Source: Lethocerus indicus (Eukaryota > Arthropoda > Insecta > Hemiptera > Belostomatidae). Taken from it: DNA of 64,000 nucleotides. The stretch lies in contig JACDQD010000003.1 of assembly GCA_019843655.1 (NCBI GenBank), positions 27,702,224 to 27,766,223 on the forward strand, in the 5' to 3' direction. The position numbers and the translations under genes were made by a program. Position 1 is the stretch's first letter, and each line of letters opens with the position of its first letter. The notes beneath the pieces are model-generated. The model made no database searches, was not told the origin of the DNA, and saw only the letters and a program-made list of their open reading frames with translations. Shown piece by piece: positions 38,401 through 50,097 of the stretch.

Positions 38401-41400
38401 GAAGAAGCTCCTTCTCCTTACGGGGACAAACCAAGGAGAAGCCCCTCCCCTTCGCCTAGTCCAGATAGGATAATGCAGACTAAACTTACTGAAGTGACCG
38501 AAAGACATGTTACAAAAACCACAGAATCTACAAAGCGTAGTCCCGAAAGGACATTAAAAAAGGTCCCTGCCTCGGTTAGTCCTGAGAGGACGTTAAAGAA
38601 AACATCACCATCTCCAAAACAGAGCCCTGAACGAACGTTGAGGAAAGGTGAACCATCATCCAGTGTTAGCCCCGATAGAACTACAAAGAAGAGCTCACCT
38701 TCGCCACAACGCAGTCCTGACAGAATTACAAAGAAGAGCTCACCTTCGCCACAACGCAGTCCTGACAGAATTACAAAGAAAACTTCTCCATCTCCTCAAC
38801 GCAGTCCAGAAAGAGTTACAAAGAGGAGCTCACCTTCGCCACAGCGCAGCCCCGAACGAATGACAAAGAGAACTTCTCCATCTCCACAACGCAGTCCTGA
38901 AAGAGTTACAAAGAAGAGCTCACCTTCACCACAACGCATTCCCGACAGAGTTACAAAGAAAACCTCTCCGTCTCCACAACGTAGTCCTGATCGAGTTACG
39001 AAGAAAACTTCTCCATCTCCACAACGGAGTCCTGAAAGAGTTATACAGAAGAGTTCACCTTCGCCACAACGCAGTCCTGAACGAGTTACGAAGAAAACCT
39101 CTCCATCTCCACAACGCAGTCCTCAAAGAGTTACAAAGAAGAGCTCACCTTCGCCACAACGCAGTCCCGACAGAGTTACAAAGAAAACCTCTCCGTCTCC
39201 ACAACGCAGTCCCGACAGAGTTACAAAGAAAACCTCTCCGTCTCCACAACGCAGTCCTGAGAAGACGGCAAAGAAAATTTCACAGTCACCGACAAGGAGC
39301 CCAGACAGGACAACCTTGAAGAAGAGTTTACCTTCGCCGGCTCGTAGCCCCGATAGAATACCGAAGAAGAGTTTACCGTCCCCAGTACACAGTCCAGAAA
39401 GGAGCCCTAAGAAAACGGTACCGACCGTTTCACGAAGTCCAGATAGGACGACGAAGACAATTTTACCATCGCCATCACAAAGTCCCGAAAGGACTGCGAA
39501 CAAAATTTCGCCTTCAAAACCAGATGCTCCGGAGGGTATTAAACGAGAAAGGACACCTATCCCGTTAGATACGTCACCGGAAAGAAAGAGTACGTTTACT
39601 ACTAGTCCGACGAAAATCCCAGAGAGGAAGGAGCCTACGGAACATTACCCCGATATTGACTTTGAAGATAGGTCACCGACGGCCAGCCCAGACGAGCCTC
39701 TGTCACAGACTGATGAACCTTTGCGAGTTGATGATACTGAACCTGAGGACGCATCGCCTTATTCGAGTCCTGAAAGGTCACCGGTAAAGAAAGAAATGGT
39801 TCCGCCGACGTCACCTACCACGCCTGCCAACAGGGATACGAAAAAGGAGATACCGAAGTCGAGTCCTGAACGACCTATAAAAAAGAGGGAACCGGGTATA
39901 CCTGTGGCTACGACTGAACGCATTACAAAGAAACCAATTTCGACAGTTAGTCCTGAGCGAACGCCTCAAAGGAGGACTCCTTATAAGCCCGAATCGAAGG
40001 ATAAGCCAGTAAAACAAAAACCGTCGGACCAAGTGGAAACGGCGTGCAAACCGAGAAGGCCGACAGATACTACAAAATCGACAACATTTAAAACGAATGA
40101 GAGGTATACTACGCAAAGAATTACGGATAAAAGGATTTCAGAGACGACAGATCAAAAAGATATAAACCGCCTAACAAGAATATCGAACATTCCACGAGCA
40201 GAGACAAAATCATCTCCGAAGACACCGAAAGAAAATGTTCAACCGAAATCAGTTACGAAAATTTCGACTCCGAAAGATAGACATACCGTCGATAAAAGGC
40301 CTCAAACTCGTTACACAAGTCCCCATACTCGTACGGATATTGTAACAAAATCTGTGACGACTATTACGTCCAGCAAGACATTAGAAAAACCTAAGCAAAC
40401 ACCTGTTAGGAAACCGACTCCGGCAATTACTAAGACCTCACCACAAGTTAAAAAACCGGATGACACTACTGTGAGGAGCAAAATTCCAGTAGAAAGAAAA
40501 CCCAGAACCCCCGAAAGCCACACCAAGACTCCTACTATGAGAACTCCTAGTAAAGCTGACGAAGTTCCAAAGAAACCGAAAATACCGACAACCACGGGGA
40601 GGATTGAGAAAATTAAAACGACAAAATATATTGACGAAACTGAAGATTATGACTATTCATCACCTAATGAAGATGAACCTATCGAATCAATGGAAGTTAC
40701 TGTCGTGGAAACAGATGACACAGTGGATAATGCTACGCTGCATAGGAATATTGATTTAACCAATGTTTCTACTGTTATAAAGAAGAGTGTCGTTAGTAAA
40801 ACTGACTTTATCGAAAACGAAAAATATACTTTGGAAAACCAGAATATAGAGGACGAGAACCCACCCGATGAGTTTTACGCTGATGTTGACGATGAACCGA
40901 CATCAGTTACTACGAAAGAAATTGTACGAGGTGATCTGAATACTGTTAACAAAATTATTCGAAACGTTACTCATGACAATCAAACAGTCAGGAAGGTGAC
41001 ACAAAAGCAAGAAACAGATGTATCTCGAATAAGACAAGTAAAGAGCTCACCGAAACCGTCCCCTACAAAGTCACATATGTTAAAGCCTTCGGAATCGAAA
41101 ATTCCTACACAACCGAAACAATCTAAACCAAAGGTGACACCACAAACGGCTAAATTGGCACCAGAGAAGAAACCTAGTAAAATAGATAAAACTCCTCAGA
41201 AATTCGATCAGAGTCCACGTGCAACAACAAAGAGGATTCCTAAGCAACGAAAGGATAGTTCTTCATCGTCTTCCTCCGAAGACGAAGATGAAACTATGGT
41301 CATAAAACAGGACGTCGAAACTTCCGTTAATGAACGACGTTATGTCGAGGAGGTTGAGGTAATTATAAAATCCGACGAAGAGGAAGAGCTAAAGGAAACG

Positions 41401-43785
41401 ATTACACAAGATAAGCTTACAGTTGTCGTACAGCATCCCAAGTCTTCTAGGGAATCGAGTCCAGATTACCCTAACAGAGGTATTCCCTTTTCCGCAACTA
41501 GTGACGACGGTGAATCGATACCAAGGTATGCTGATTACATAAGCGAACCGGAAGATGTAGAAATTTTCGATTACTCGAGTCTCGGACCGAGGAGACCTAT
41601 ACCTTGCTCGGAAGATAAGCCGGATCAGATAACCGATTTAGACGATGAGACGGAGACTCAAATAAAATTAGACGTGAGTGTTGCGGATAGAGTTTCCAAG
41701 TTTATGGAAACAACACGAAAGAAGTCTGAAACGGTCCCACAAGACCATAGCCCGGTCTCTGCCGCTAGTCCGGCATCAGTGAGAAAGGCTAAAGCTATGT
41801 TCGAAAATATAGCCAAGAATCAAACTTCACCCTCGGTTCCGACGAAAAAGAAAATCGATATTTACGATTCACCTCAAGAACCTACTAGGAAACCGTCCGC
41901 TCCGAAAACGCGACCGGAGACAACCGATGAAGAGGACATTACGAACATTACAGAGACCAACGTATCGACCCATCGAAAGGTCGACATAAGCGAAAGTGAA
42001 ATAGGCGAAATCACTAGGGTCACACAGCACACATCGAGGACTACTGAGGAAGTATATACCGGACGACCGACATCTCCGGAACAATACGAAGACGAACCGG
42101 AAGAACCCTTCGAACATGAACCGGTAAGGAAAGTGGGTAAAACGCCTAGAGAAGTAGAACGGAGGGAGAGGTCACCGAGTCCGCAAAGAGAACTGCCCGT
42201 ACAGACTAGCCAGAAACCGAAAGAACGGCATGAACCTGAAGACAGTCTTCCGAAGAAACCGTTGGAACGTAATCAGTCGGGAATCACACCCGGAGACATT
42301 TCTTCGAAGAAAGCCTTTTTCGAAAGGAAAGTGAAGGACGCCGAAAAGCCTAAAGAAAAACCGACCGTTAAGAAAGAGTTTCCACAGAATAAAATTAGTA
42401 CGCAACCCAAACAGAAAGTATATCCTATCGATAAGGACTTTTCACCGAAAGATGAAACTAGAAAAACGTCGAGTATCGTGAAAGATACGAAAACGTTCTT
42501 GCAGCGCGAGGTCACCGAAACATCCACACGAGTAAGTGCAACGAGAGAGGAAATATTAGAGGACGAAGAAGTTACGGATTTCGTTAGGACTGAATCTCCC
42601 GACAGAGCAAAGAGCTATCGCCAATCTCCGGTGCGCGACAGAGCCCCGTCGAGCAGCCCTAGGGAGAGCCCCGAAAGATCACCCGTTCGAAAGTCAAAGC
42701 AAGAACCCTTACCGGAAAGAAATTATCCTAGAAAGGAATCTGTCGAAAGAAAATCGCCTGAAAGAACATATCCTAGAAAGGAATCGGTCGAAAGAAAATC
42801 GCCTGAAAGAACATTTCCTAGAAAGGAATCGGTCGAAAGAAAATCGCCTGAAAGAACATATCCTAGAAAAGAATACGGAGACAGGGCGTCACCCGAAAGA
42901 ACTCATCCCAGGAAGGAGGTGGTCGATAGAAAGTCTCCCGAAAGAACTTATCCCAGTAAGGAATCTGTTGAAAGGAGATCTCCAGAAAGAACGTATCCCA
43001 GGAAGGAATATGTCGAAAGGAAATCTCCAGAGAGAACATATCCCAGAAAGGAGGTGGTCGATAGAAAGTCACCCGAAAGAACTTATCCCAGGAAGGAATC
43101 TGTCGAAAGGAGATCTCCAGAAAGAACGTATCCCAGGAAGGAATATGTCGAAAGGAAATCTCCAGAGAGAACATATCCCAGAAAGGAATCTGTCGAAAGA
43201 CAATCTCCAGAAAGAACATATCGCAGAAAGGAGACGGTCGATAGAAAGTCACCCGAAAGAACATACCCCAGGAAGGAATCTATCGAAACAAGATCTCCAG
43301 AAAGAACATATCCGAGGAAGGAATCCGTTGATAGGAAATCACCCGAAAGGGAACACCCTAGAAAGGAATTGGACGATAGGAAATCACCTGAAAGGACTTA
43401 TCCCAGGAAGGAATCAGTCGAAAGGAAATCTCCAGAAAGAACGTATCCAAGAAAGGAGTCCGTTGATAAGAAATCACCCGAAAGAACATATCCTAGGAAG
43501 GAATCGGTCGATAGGAAGTCACCTGAAAGAACATACCAAAGAAAAGAATCTCTCGATCAGAAATCGCCAGAAAGATCGCCATTGAAAACGAAGGATGTTA
43601 ATGTCATTAAGAAGGATACTCAAAGCCCGGATATGAATAGAGCGGGAGGAAAATTCGGAGTTACACTACGTCGTACACCGTCTTCATCGAACCAAGTACC
43701 ATCTCCTTCGACACGCCGACCGAGCGCTCCTGGTGATGAACCAGAAATTGAGGACATCCTTCAGTTGGAACTGCTAGAAGAAATG
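35497..43785 (+). CDS. Smoothelin-like protein, giant coding exon 2 (2,763 codons)
   Basis: An uninterrupted frame of 8,289 nt from the acceptor TTTCAG|TGG to the donor GAAGAAATG|GTAAGA, both phase 0, encoding residues 22-2784. It opens with WADTEDFGRKKEIRARM and KLREQRLRDFY, completing the N-terminal smoothelin motif. The rest is low-complexity and probably disordered. Residues about 250-460 are rich in D, T, Y and R. An island WTIVSNTDGEFVY is near residue 490. SP-E/D-R motifs occur throughout. One array of thirteen 15-residue repeats lies at 1087-1281 and nineteen different 15-mers lie at 2428-2712. An acidic Ser run is near 1945. Islands VADRVSKFMETTR (near 2083) and KAMFENIAKNQ follow. 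It ends in EIEDILQLELLEEM, the first half of a second smoothelin motif. Vertebrate smoothelins are under about 1,000 residues, so the insertion is exceptional. The many SP sites suggest proline-directed phosphorylation (inference). The long antisense open frames here are shadows. Confidence 0.92.
38692..39276 (+). repeat. Coding tandem array: 13 units of 45 bp
   Basis: Thirteen near-identical in-frame 45-bp units encode the consensus [ST]SPSPQRSP[DE]RVTKK. At DNA level there are two unit types. One begins AGCTCACCTTCGCCACAACG and the other ACTTCTCCATCTCCACAACG, with few intermediates. In order they run S S T S T S T T S T S T T, which implies that two-unit (90-bp) blocks were duplicated. More diverged units with the same SP-[DE]-R core flank the array on both sides (about 38527-38691 and 39277-39500). 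Confidence 0.95.
42715..43569 (+). repeat. Coding tandem array: 19 units of 45 bp
   Basis: Nineteen in-frame 45-bp units encode the consensus ERTYPRKESVERKSP. Most variation is at positions 9-13 of the unit (SVERK, YVERK, VVDRK, SVDRK and similar). Units 5-7 (42895-43029) and 8-10 (43030-43164) are nearly identical three-unit blocks, showing a recent 135-bp duplication. The units are strongly basic and charged, and each carries one SPER motif. No repeat family with this consensus is known to me. Confidence 0.95.
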
Positions 43786-44179
43786 GTAAGATGTACACAT
43801 ACTAAACAGATTAGTGCGCGACATGTATTCGTATATAAATTAGGATTTGATCATAATAATATAAAGATTTAGCCAACGCAATACCTTCAGATTAAGATTG
43901 CATTTAAAGGATTGTACGAGTCCTATCTACCCCGGCGCCCTTTAAGTTTGTGTGGGCGTATAACCCACCGAAACGATTAGTATATTTTAATGTAACTTAC
44001 TTTAAAAATTCATTTTATCATACATTTTATCATATAAAACCGAAGTAAATATTTGTTTGTGGCAGGTTTTTGTATTTCTTTAATTTAAATGTGGACCTTA
44101 AATATACTAATTGAAAATGTATTGAGACAATGTTAGAATAATACCAATTAATCTTATACCTTTCCTCCCATCATTGTAG
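43786..44179 (+). other. Intron 2 of the coding region (394 nt, phase 0)
   Basis: Donor GTAAGATG follows the Met codon that ends exon 2. The acceptor is CATTGTAG at 44179. The exon-2 frame runs into the intron as far as a stop at 43870-43872. An unspliced transcript would therefore truncate the protein in the middle of the second smoothelin motif. Confidence 0.82.
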
Positions 44180-44323
44180 TTGTTGAAAGCAGTCGCTTAT
44201 GACGAAAGACGTCGTATCAGAGCGCAAATTCGAGTGGTGAAGAAGCAACTGGAAGAAACAATTAACGCGCACACATCAGTACAGAAAACAACAAAGACCT
44301 TCACCCCTACTGGCACCGCTAAG
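44180..44323 (+). CDS. Smoothelin-like protein, coding exon 3
   Basis: Forty-eight codons (residues 2785-2832), phase 0 at both ends. It begins LLKAVAYDERRRIRAQIR and continues with VVKKQLEE, then a Thr/Lys-rich tail ending TFTPTGTAK before the donor AAG|GTATAC. Joined to EDILQLELLEEM from exon 2 it forms a complete smoothelin motif of the [acidic/Leu]-LLxxAxxYDERRxIRAxIR type. It resembles the second N-terminal motif of vertebrate smoothelin. The acceptor TTGTAG at 44179 is well placed. The exon is too short to stand out as an open frame and was found through motif continuity and phase. Confidence 0.87.
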
Positions 44324-44734
44324 GTATACTGATATATATGTAGCAAATATTTATCTAGATATAGAACTGGTGTGGACAACCCACTGACCGAAACCACCAA
44401 AACTGACGGGGCACCACCGAGGCATCCAATAACCCTCGCATCCAGAGATTCCAATCAAACGTTCTTCGAATCATCTTAATGCATCCTTAATTCACTCGTT
44501 GAAACCCTCTGTCACCCATCCATTATCCCTACCCTCACGGCGGCTTAAGCGCCCCTGATCTGGAGATCTCCTCGGTCTGTAGCCCGGAATGTACGCTGTT
44601 TCTTTATCGGGAGAAGGGGGTGACATAAAAAACAATTTTCCGGAATTGAACCTATAAACGTAAAGGTTGATTTTACAATAAATAAAATGGAAAAAATAGA
44701 AAATATTCGTATTAGAGTCATATTTATGTTGTAG
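44324..44734 (+). other. Intron 3 of the coding region (411 nt, phase 0)
   Basis: Donor GTATACTG and acceptor TTATGTTGTAG. No coding content on the plus strand. Confidence 0.75.
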
Positions 44735-45365
44735 CAACCTCAGCAAAAGGTGTACGAAACGGTTTCCGAGAGGAGACCATCGCCGACAAGGAAAGAGCCG
44801 GGTTCGTCCGGTAGGAAAATAACTAGCGAATCGGTGGAGAGGCGCGTTGAGACGGTCGTCACGGAAACGACGGAGCCCCTGCACACTTACGAAGTCCACG
44901 AAGTCGTCCGCCGCGAAGAGGATGAGGAATTCACCGAGACCGGAAGGAGGAGGACCTCGCCCGAAAGGAGTGTAGAACCCGTCAGGTCGTTCAGGAGACA
45001 ATCGCCGGAAAAGGTAGTGGACAAGAAGCGGCCGTCTCAGAGACCGTTCGATAAAGACGAGTCACCGGAGAGGCAGGCGGGTGGGCACAGGAAGGAGACG
45101 GCGTCGGCGGAGAGGAAGCGGCCGGCCTATCGGCGACCGAGCGGGGAGGAGGCGGACAAGTCGCCGGAGAGGAGACGCAGCAAGACACCGGAAGACCGCC
45201 TGGAGAGGAGAGACATCGAGTCGGTCACCTCCTTCAGAACGAGGACCTCGCCGGAGAAATCCCCCACCAGGAAAACTTCCACCGATCTAGACAGTCACCA
45301 CCAACATTCCGACTACGTTAAACACGGAGTCGACTCTAGGACCAGTTATGAAACCGTCACAACAG
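44735..45365 (+). CDS. Smoothelin-like protein, coding exon 4
   Basis: 210 codons plus one base (residues 2833-3042), entering in phase 0 after TTGTAG and leaving in phase 1 at ACAACAG|GTAAAA. It starts QPQQKVYETVSERRPSP and keeps the SPER/SPEK theme of exon 2, for example RTSPERS, RQSPEKV, ESPERQ, KSPERRR and TSPEKSP. It also has a short acidic stretch EVVRREEDEEF near residue 2890. The composition is Arg/Glu/Ser/Pro-rich and probably disordered. It is markedly GC-richer than its surroundings, visibly so at 45000-45290. The open frame continues 80 nt into the intron to a stop, which is unlikely to be used. The start is set by phase and acceptor; a slightly later acceptor at CCTCAG is possible but would break the frame. 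Confidence 0.85.
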
Positions 45366-48300
45366 GTAAAATTATTATCGATTATTTTGTAAATTCTCTT
45401 ATAATTTTTGGAATCCCTTTCTTGCAGTATGCTCCACAAAAATAATAGGGCGTCAAACCCTGCTACCAGAGGTTCTTCCCACGGTATTACGCCATCCCAC
45501 CGGATGTTACTTATTAATAATGTCAATTGTAGTTTATTTGGAATTGTAGCTTATAATAATTTAAGTAAAATTACGATATCAATTTTTGATGAAATTTCAT
45601 TAAATTAAAATTAACACTTTTTCATTTATAATTACTCATATGTTATACAATTACTTCGATATGTTGATACCATTCGACGTATCAAAGCGGTCCGTGTTAA
45701 AAATTGGTTTGTGGGATTATTTTAATATTATTTCTCCGTTTGCAATTTAACGCCCTCTGTGTAGAAATTGTTAAATACACTAGACGCGATTAGATTGGAA
45801 CAAGTTGCGACGTATAACATATGACAGGAATTTCAAAAATAATTTTAGTAACTAGGTTGCTAAATATAGTGTTCGGTACTGTCGTCATTAGCTATTAATA
45901 CGTCTAGTAGAGGTTGATACGATCATTTAGATGCGCCCGAAGTTGAATGCTTTATATAATAATTGCCTACACCGGTAAAATGACAATGAGTGTCCAATAT
46001 TCAAAATAATTGTTGTTAAATTTAATAGCGCCGTTTAAATATTAGTATTATAGCTGAAAATGCATATTGATAACTTTTATTCCGCTAAAGTTAGGTTAGG
46101 TGATATTTACCGTCTGTGTATCTGAATTAAGAGGTTTAGATTGCGATCATTAGTAGCTACAAAATAAATGGAATAAATCACACTACCACAGTATACTTTT
46201 CAATACCATGAAAACGTGATTTATGACAGATAATCGCCACAACGATAACGAATATTTACTTCAAGCTGTTTTATTTTCTTAAACTATTTTATTACGAGAA
46301 ACGTTTCTTTGACTCAATAAACGGGCAGGATTAATTGAATAGAAACCCGATGCTCAAACCACCAATCGTGCTGCTGGTTTTGAAAAAGGAGATAAAAACT
46401 AAATTCAAAGTCATCCTTACAGTATAACAATATAGCGTATAATTCGTATTGCGAAAAGAAATTTTTATTTATCCCATTAATACAGGGGTCAGATTACAAA
46501 GATGTTACAATTATTGGAAAAGGTGTAGCATTCGAATTTATTTTAATTCGTGCCAGTTTTCTATCTACCAACTGAGTATAATTAGAACATCTGTTTACAA
46601 CTGGTGAGGTAAACTGGTCTGGGATGTTAAACAATGAAAAACTTAAACTGTCTAATTTAGTCATTGACCGGTTCGTCCACCCAAATGAACTTTTTTGGCC
46701 TTTGATTACACCTGAAAATTAATGCCGGTCCGATGACTTTATGAGGAATTTGAAGGCCACTTATACCTGTAGGTTTTTCCTACCTGAACTTAAACCTTCT
46801 CACCGCCGTAAATACAAAATGAGTGTATCCCAGTAAGTCGTCTGCCCACGGTCTGTAAAAGTGTACGAGATTTAAATTTTCATTGGGACATTACTTATAT
46901 CCTGTATATAGTATTATTGCACGACAGAACAAATGATTACTTTTTATTTAATAGATATAATTTACGTTTAGTTAACTTATGGCTTGTGTCTGAAAGGTGA
47001 ATGTAACACGAAATTAAAAGTATAAAAGGTGTATTACGAAAAGCCCTCGTCACTAGAAGAAAATCAGTCAATTAAATAAATATTTGTGCTTGCATTTTAG
47101 ACTTAGGCTTACAGGAACTACGGAACAATCAGTCAGGTACCTGTCCTAGGCAGAGAAGGTAATCACTCTCCGACTTCAGGTAGTCAAAGTGGAACCTTTG
47201 AATGCTGGTAGGTCAAAATTCATCGAGTGTTTCACATTTTTGTGTAGGAATTTAAGGTTTTGTCCATTAAGTAAGGCCTACTTTCATTTTTATGATTACT
47301 ACTTACGATGAAAAATCCCATGCAAGATATTACATGATATAAGCCACCACTGGTAGGGCTACTACCGCGGGCTACGTATTTTATTTCCGCAGCAACACAC
47401 GTTCGCATGGTGTAACGAAACGGCTGTATAGGGGTTTTAATAAAAGGGAAATTCGGATCATTATATCACTAAGGATGTGTGGGATAAGTAGATGTTTCCT
47501 GTATTGTTCAAACGGCGGTTGCATAAGGCCGAGTTCACACAGAATACCGGGACAAAAGAAGTAGAAAGTTCATCGACCAAGTCAAACACAGACGCGGCTG
47601 AGAAGTACAACTGAACTATTGAAATTTCTGTTATGGGCGTTCTGTACAAAACTGACAACAAACTTTACGTGGCTTCAGTTTTTGCATTTAAAGAATTACT
47701 GCTTAAGGTTTCATTCATAGAAACAGACATTCACGATTCATTACAAATAAATGTCCCCCCGCTTTATTTTGTTTCATGGTAAGGCATAAAAAGACATGAA
47801 ACAAGAGGAAGAGATTTCTGTAAAATAGGCTACCCGGAATTGTTTTTTCTGACCGCCGTCAGTTCCGGCCTGAGGTCCTCGAGCCAAGCGAATTCGTCGG
47901 AACCCGCAACCGTAAATTTTCTTCTTAACTGTCTTCTTTCAAGAACATTACTGTCTGCCTGAATATTTTATTATATTGTTTCCTGTAACAGAGATATGTC
48001 TGGTATTCCCTTCAATTTCTTGACTCAGTTAAATTGACAGCGGCCAGTCTTTCAAAAGATGAGCATCCAGATTACTAGTTCATTACCGATGTTCGTTTTA
48101 GTATACAATTATTATTTGTGCTCCTGAAAAAAAAACATTCAATATAATCTTGTTCCATTGCATCTGACAACTTTCTGCCCGCTCTTTATTACTTAGTTTC
48201 AAATATGTTGTTTAAGTGAAAGAATTATCTTTGGCGCTCTCTCAATGGTTTCCTCAAGATCTGGCACGGGTCCCGGGACCCCGACCGCCCGGTATGGAAA

Positions 48301-50097
48301 TTCAGAGCGGTAGGAGGTTGAAAAACTAGCGGCACCAACTAAGTGAAAGCGATTCGATTCGTCCTTGCTACTAAGAAGAAATAATAATATACTCTGTTAT
48401 GTCATTGTTGTATAATGTTTGAATATTAATTGATCGTTTAGCCGGGACAGATCGACCAGATTACAATTCTCATGTTCGCCTCATGTTTTCCCCTCCAGAT
48501 GCTAATGGTGTACTTTTAACAATTGAAACAAAGTGCAAAGGTATTCTCCGCAAATACAAAAGCATAATAAAACATCGCCTTAATTAATTTATGGTTTGCT
48601 ATGCTATTTTGAGTTTGAGTTTCCCAGAAAAGTAGGTGTAGGCAAGAAGGCAGAGTTATATGAAATTGCTTCTACTGTCATATTATCATTACAACATAAT
48701 GCAGTTGTCGACCTTACCTTATTCGAAAATTATATTATTATAACTTTTATAATGTTCTACTCATAGAACATTTATCGCTGAAAACATTTTGTCGAAACAA
48801 AGCCACGAAACTGATTGTAAGTCTTAAAACTCACCCTTCTCATTACATTGTCACGTTTTGGAAACAATTCTTTGAACGTGGTAAAAATTTATACCCTAGA
48901 GTTTCCTACACATTGAGATATTTCAATAAAGAATAGTGCGTATTTATCACCTAAACATTTTAATAATTTTAAACAATGAAAAACACATTTATCTTTAAAT
49001 TCTACTGTATTTGCTCTACACAGCTGGAATACTGACGAATGCTAACTGTTAAACAGAGTAGATAAAATTCTAAAGATTTTAGGACTCTGCTTACAGAACT
49101 ATTGGGTCTCATATTATAAATCTTTATGACGCTAGGTACCTTACCGTGATTTATAAGCTTCGTAATTAAATCAACCTGACCTAGACCTACATTTATTAGA
49201 TCTTAATACCCGTTTTACTTCCTGCGCTGAGTGAATTCGATCCCCGGAGTGAAATTTTTGCTGGACGTTTAGTTTGCGGTCGCGAATTATTTTCTGGTCG
49301 GTCGTTGCGGCTCCGCAGGGGAAATCCGCGAGTCCGATTTCATGAAGACCGCTCGACCATATAATCGTGCACAGAGCTGCTTCAATTATGGGTTTTCACA
49401 CGACTTGTCGGTTTCAATAAACGGGGAAATGGCAACTGTCCGTAAGCTGTGCTTTTCTGAACTTTCAATTTAATTGAGGCGTCGGTTTGGTCTCAATTTC
49501 AATTTGAGAAACTCTAGGCTGTCTCATTTTGATGGAAGCCATAGAGTTCCTGTGATATTACTTTTGCCAAAGATTGAGCCGGAATTGGCTAAATAATCCA
49601 TCACTCCAATCCTTTGACTCAACATCTTTGCTCGCATCACCTTCCTGAAAATCCGCCCGCCCCGCCCCGAGCTCCGAGGGAACGGCCAAATGATTTCCTC
49701 ACTACCCAATAAGGGCAGGAGCAGGAATACCGGTCGATTCCCCATCAATAGTCCATTCGTGTTATCAAATCTCCGTATTACTAGGTATAATTTAAAAAAA
49801 TTGAAGCTGTAACTTGAAATAAAAAGAAGTAAAAGAAAAAACTCGTTCGATCGATAAAATGTTTGCCGATGTCGGAGAATATTGGATATACCAATATTTG
49901 TTCGAGGTAGATAGGCTGAGCGATATGTATGTAGGTAGAAACAACTGGTATGTGATGGATAAAGTCATATTAAGGGTACGAAACGTGAGATTCTATGAAG
50001 GGCGTTATGAGAAGGGGGGAGTGTTTTGTCTGTTCGGTAGGAGGGAGGGGGGAAGGGGGGACCCGGTTCCATTGTCGGGGGCACCTTTCTCCTGCAG
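45366..50097 (+). other. Intron 4, first part
   Basis: Starts with the donor GTAAAATT. About 4.7 kb with no recognised exon, and AT-rich apart from a GC-richer patch near 48260-48330. A possible short acceptor at 45427 (CTTGCAG) would give a 62-nt intron and a 40-codon frame ending at a stop. It has no matching donor phase and no recognisable sequence. Confidence 0.6.

Noticed and set aside
42863..43585. Long repetitive open frames in other frames across the second 15-residue array
   Set aside because: They are alternative-frame readings of the same 45-bp tandem repeat. A period divisible by three keeps any frame open.
45428..45549. Alternative terminal exon after CTTGCAG at 45427
   Set aside because: It would need a 62-nt intron and gives an unrecognisable 40-residue tail. 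No polyadenylation signal is close, and exon 5 fits the phase better.
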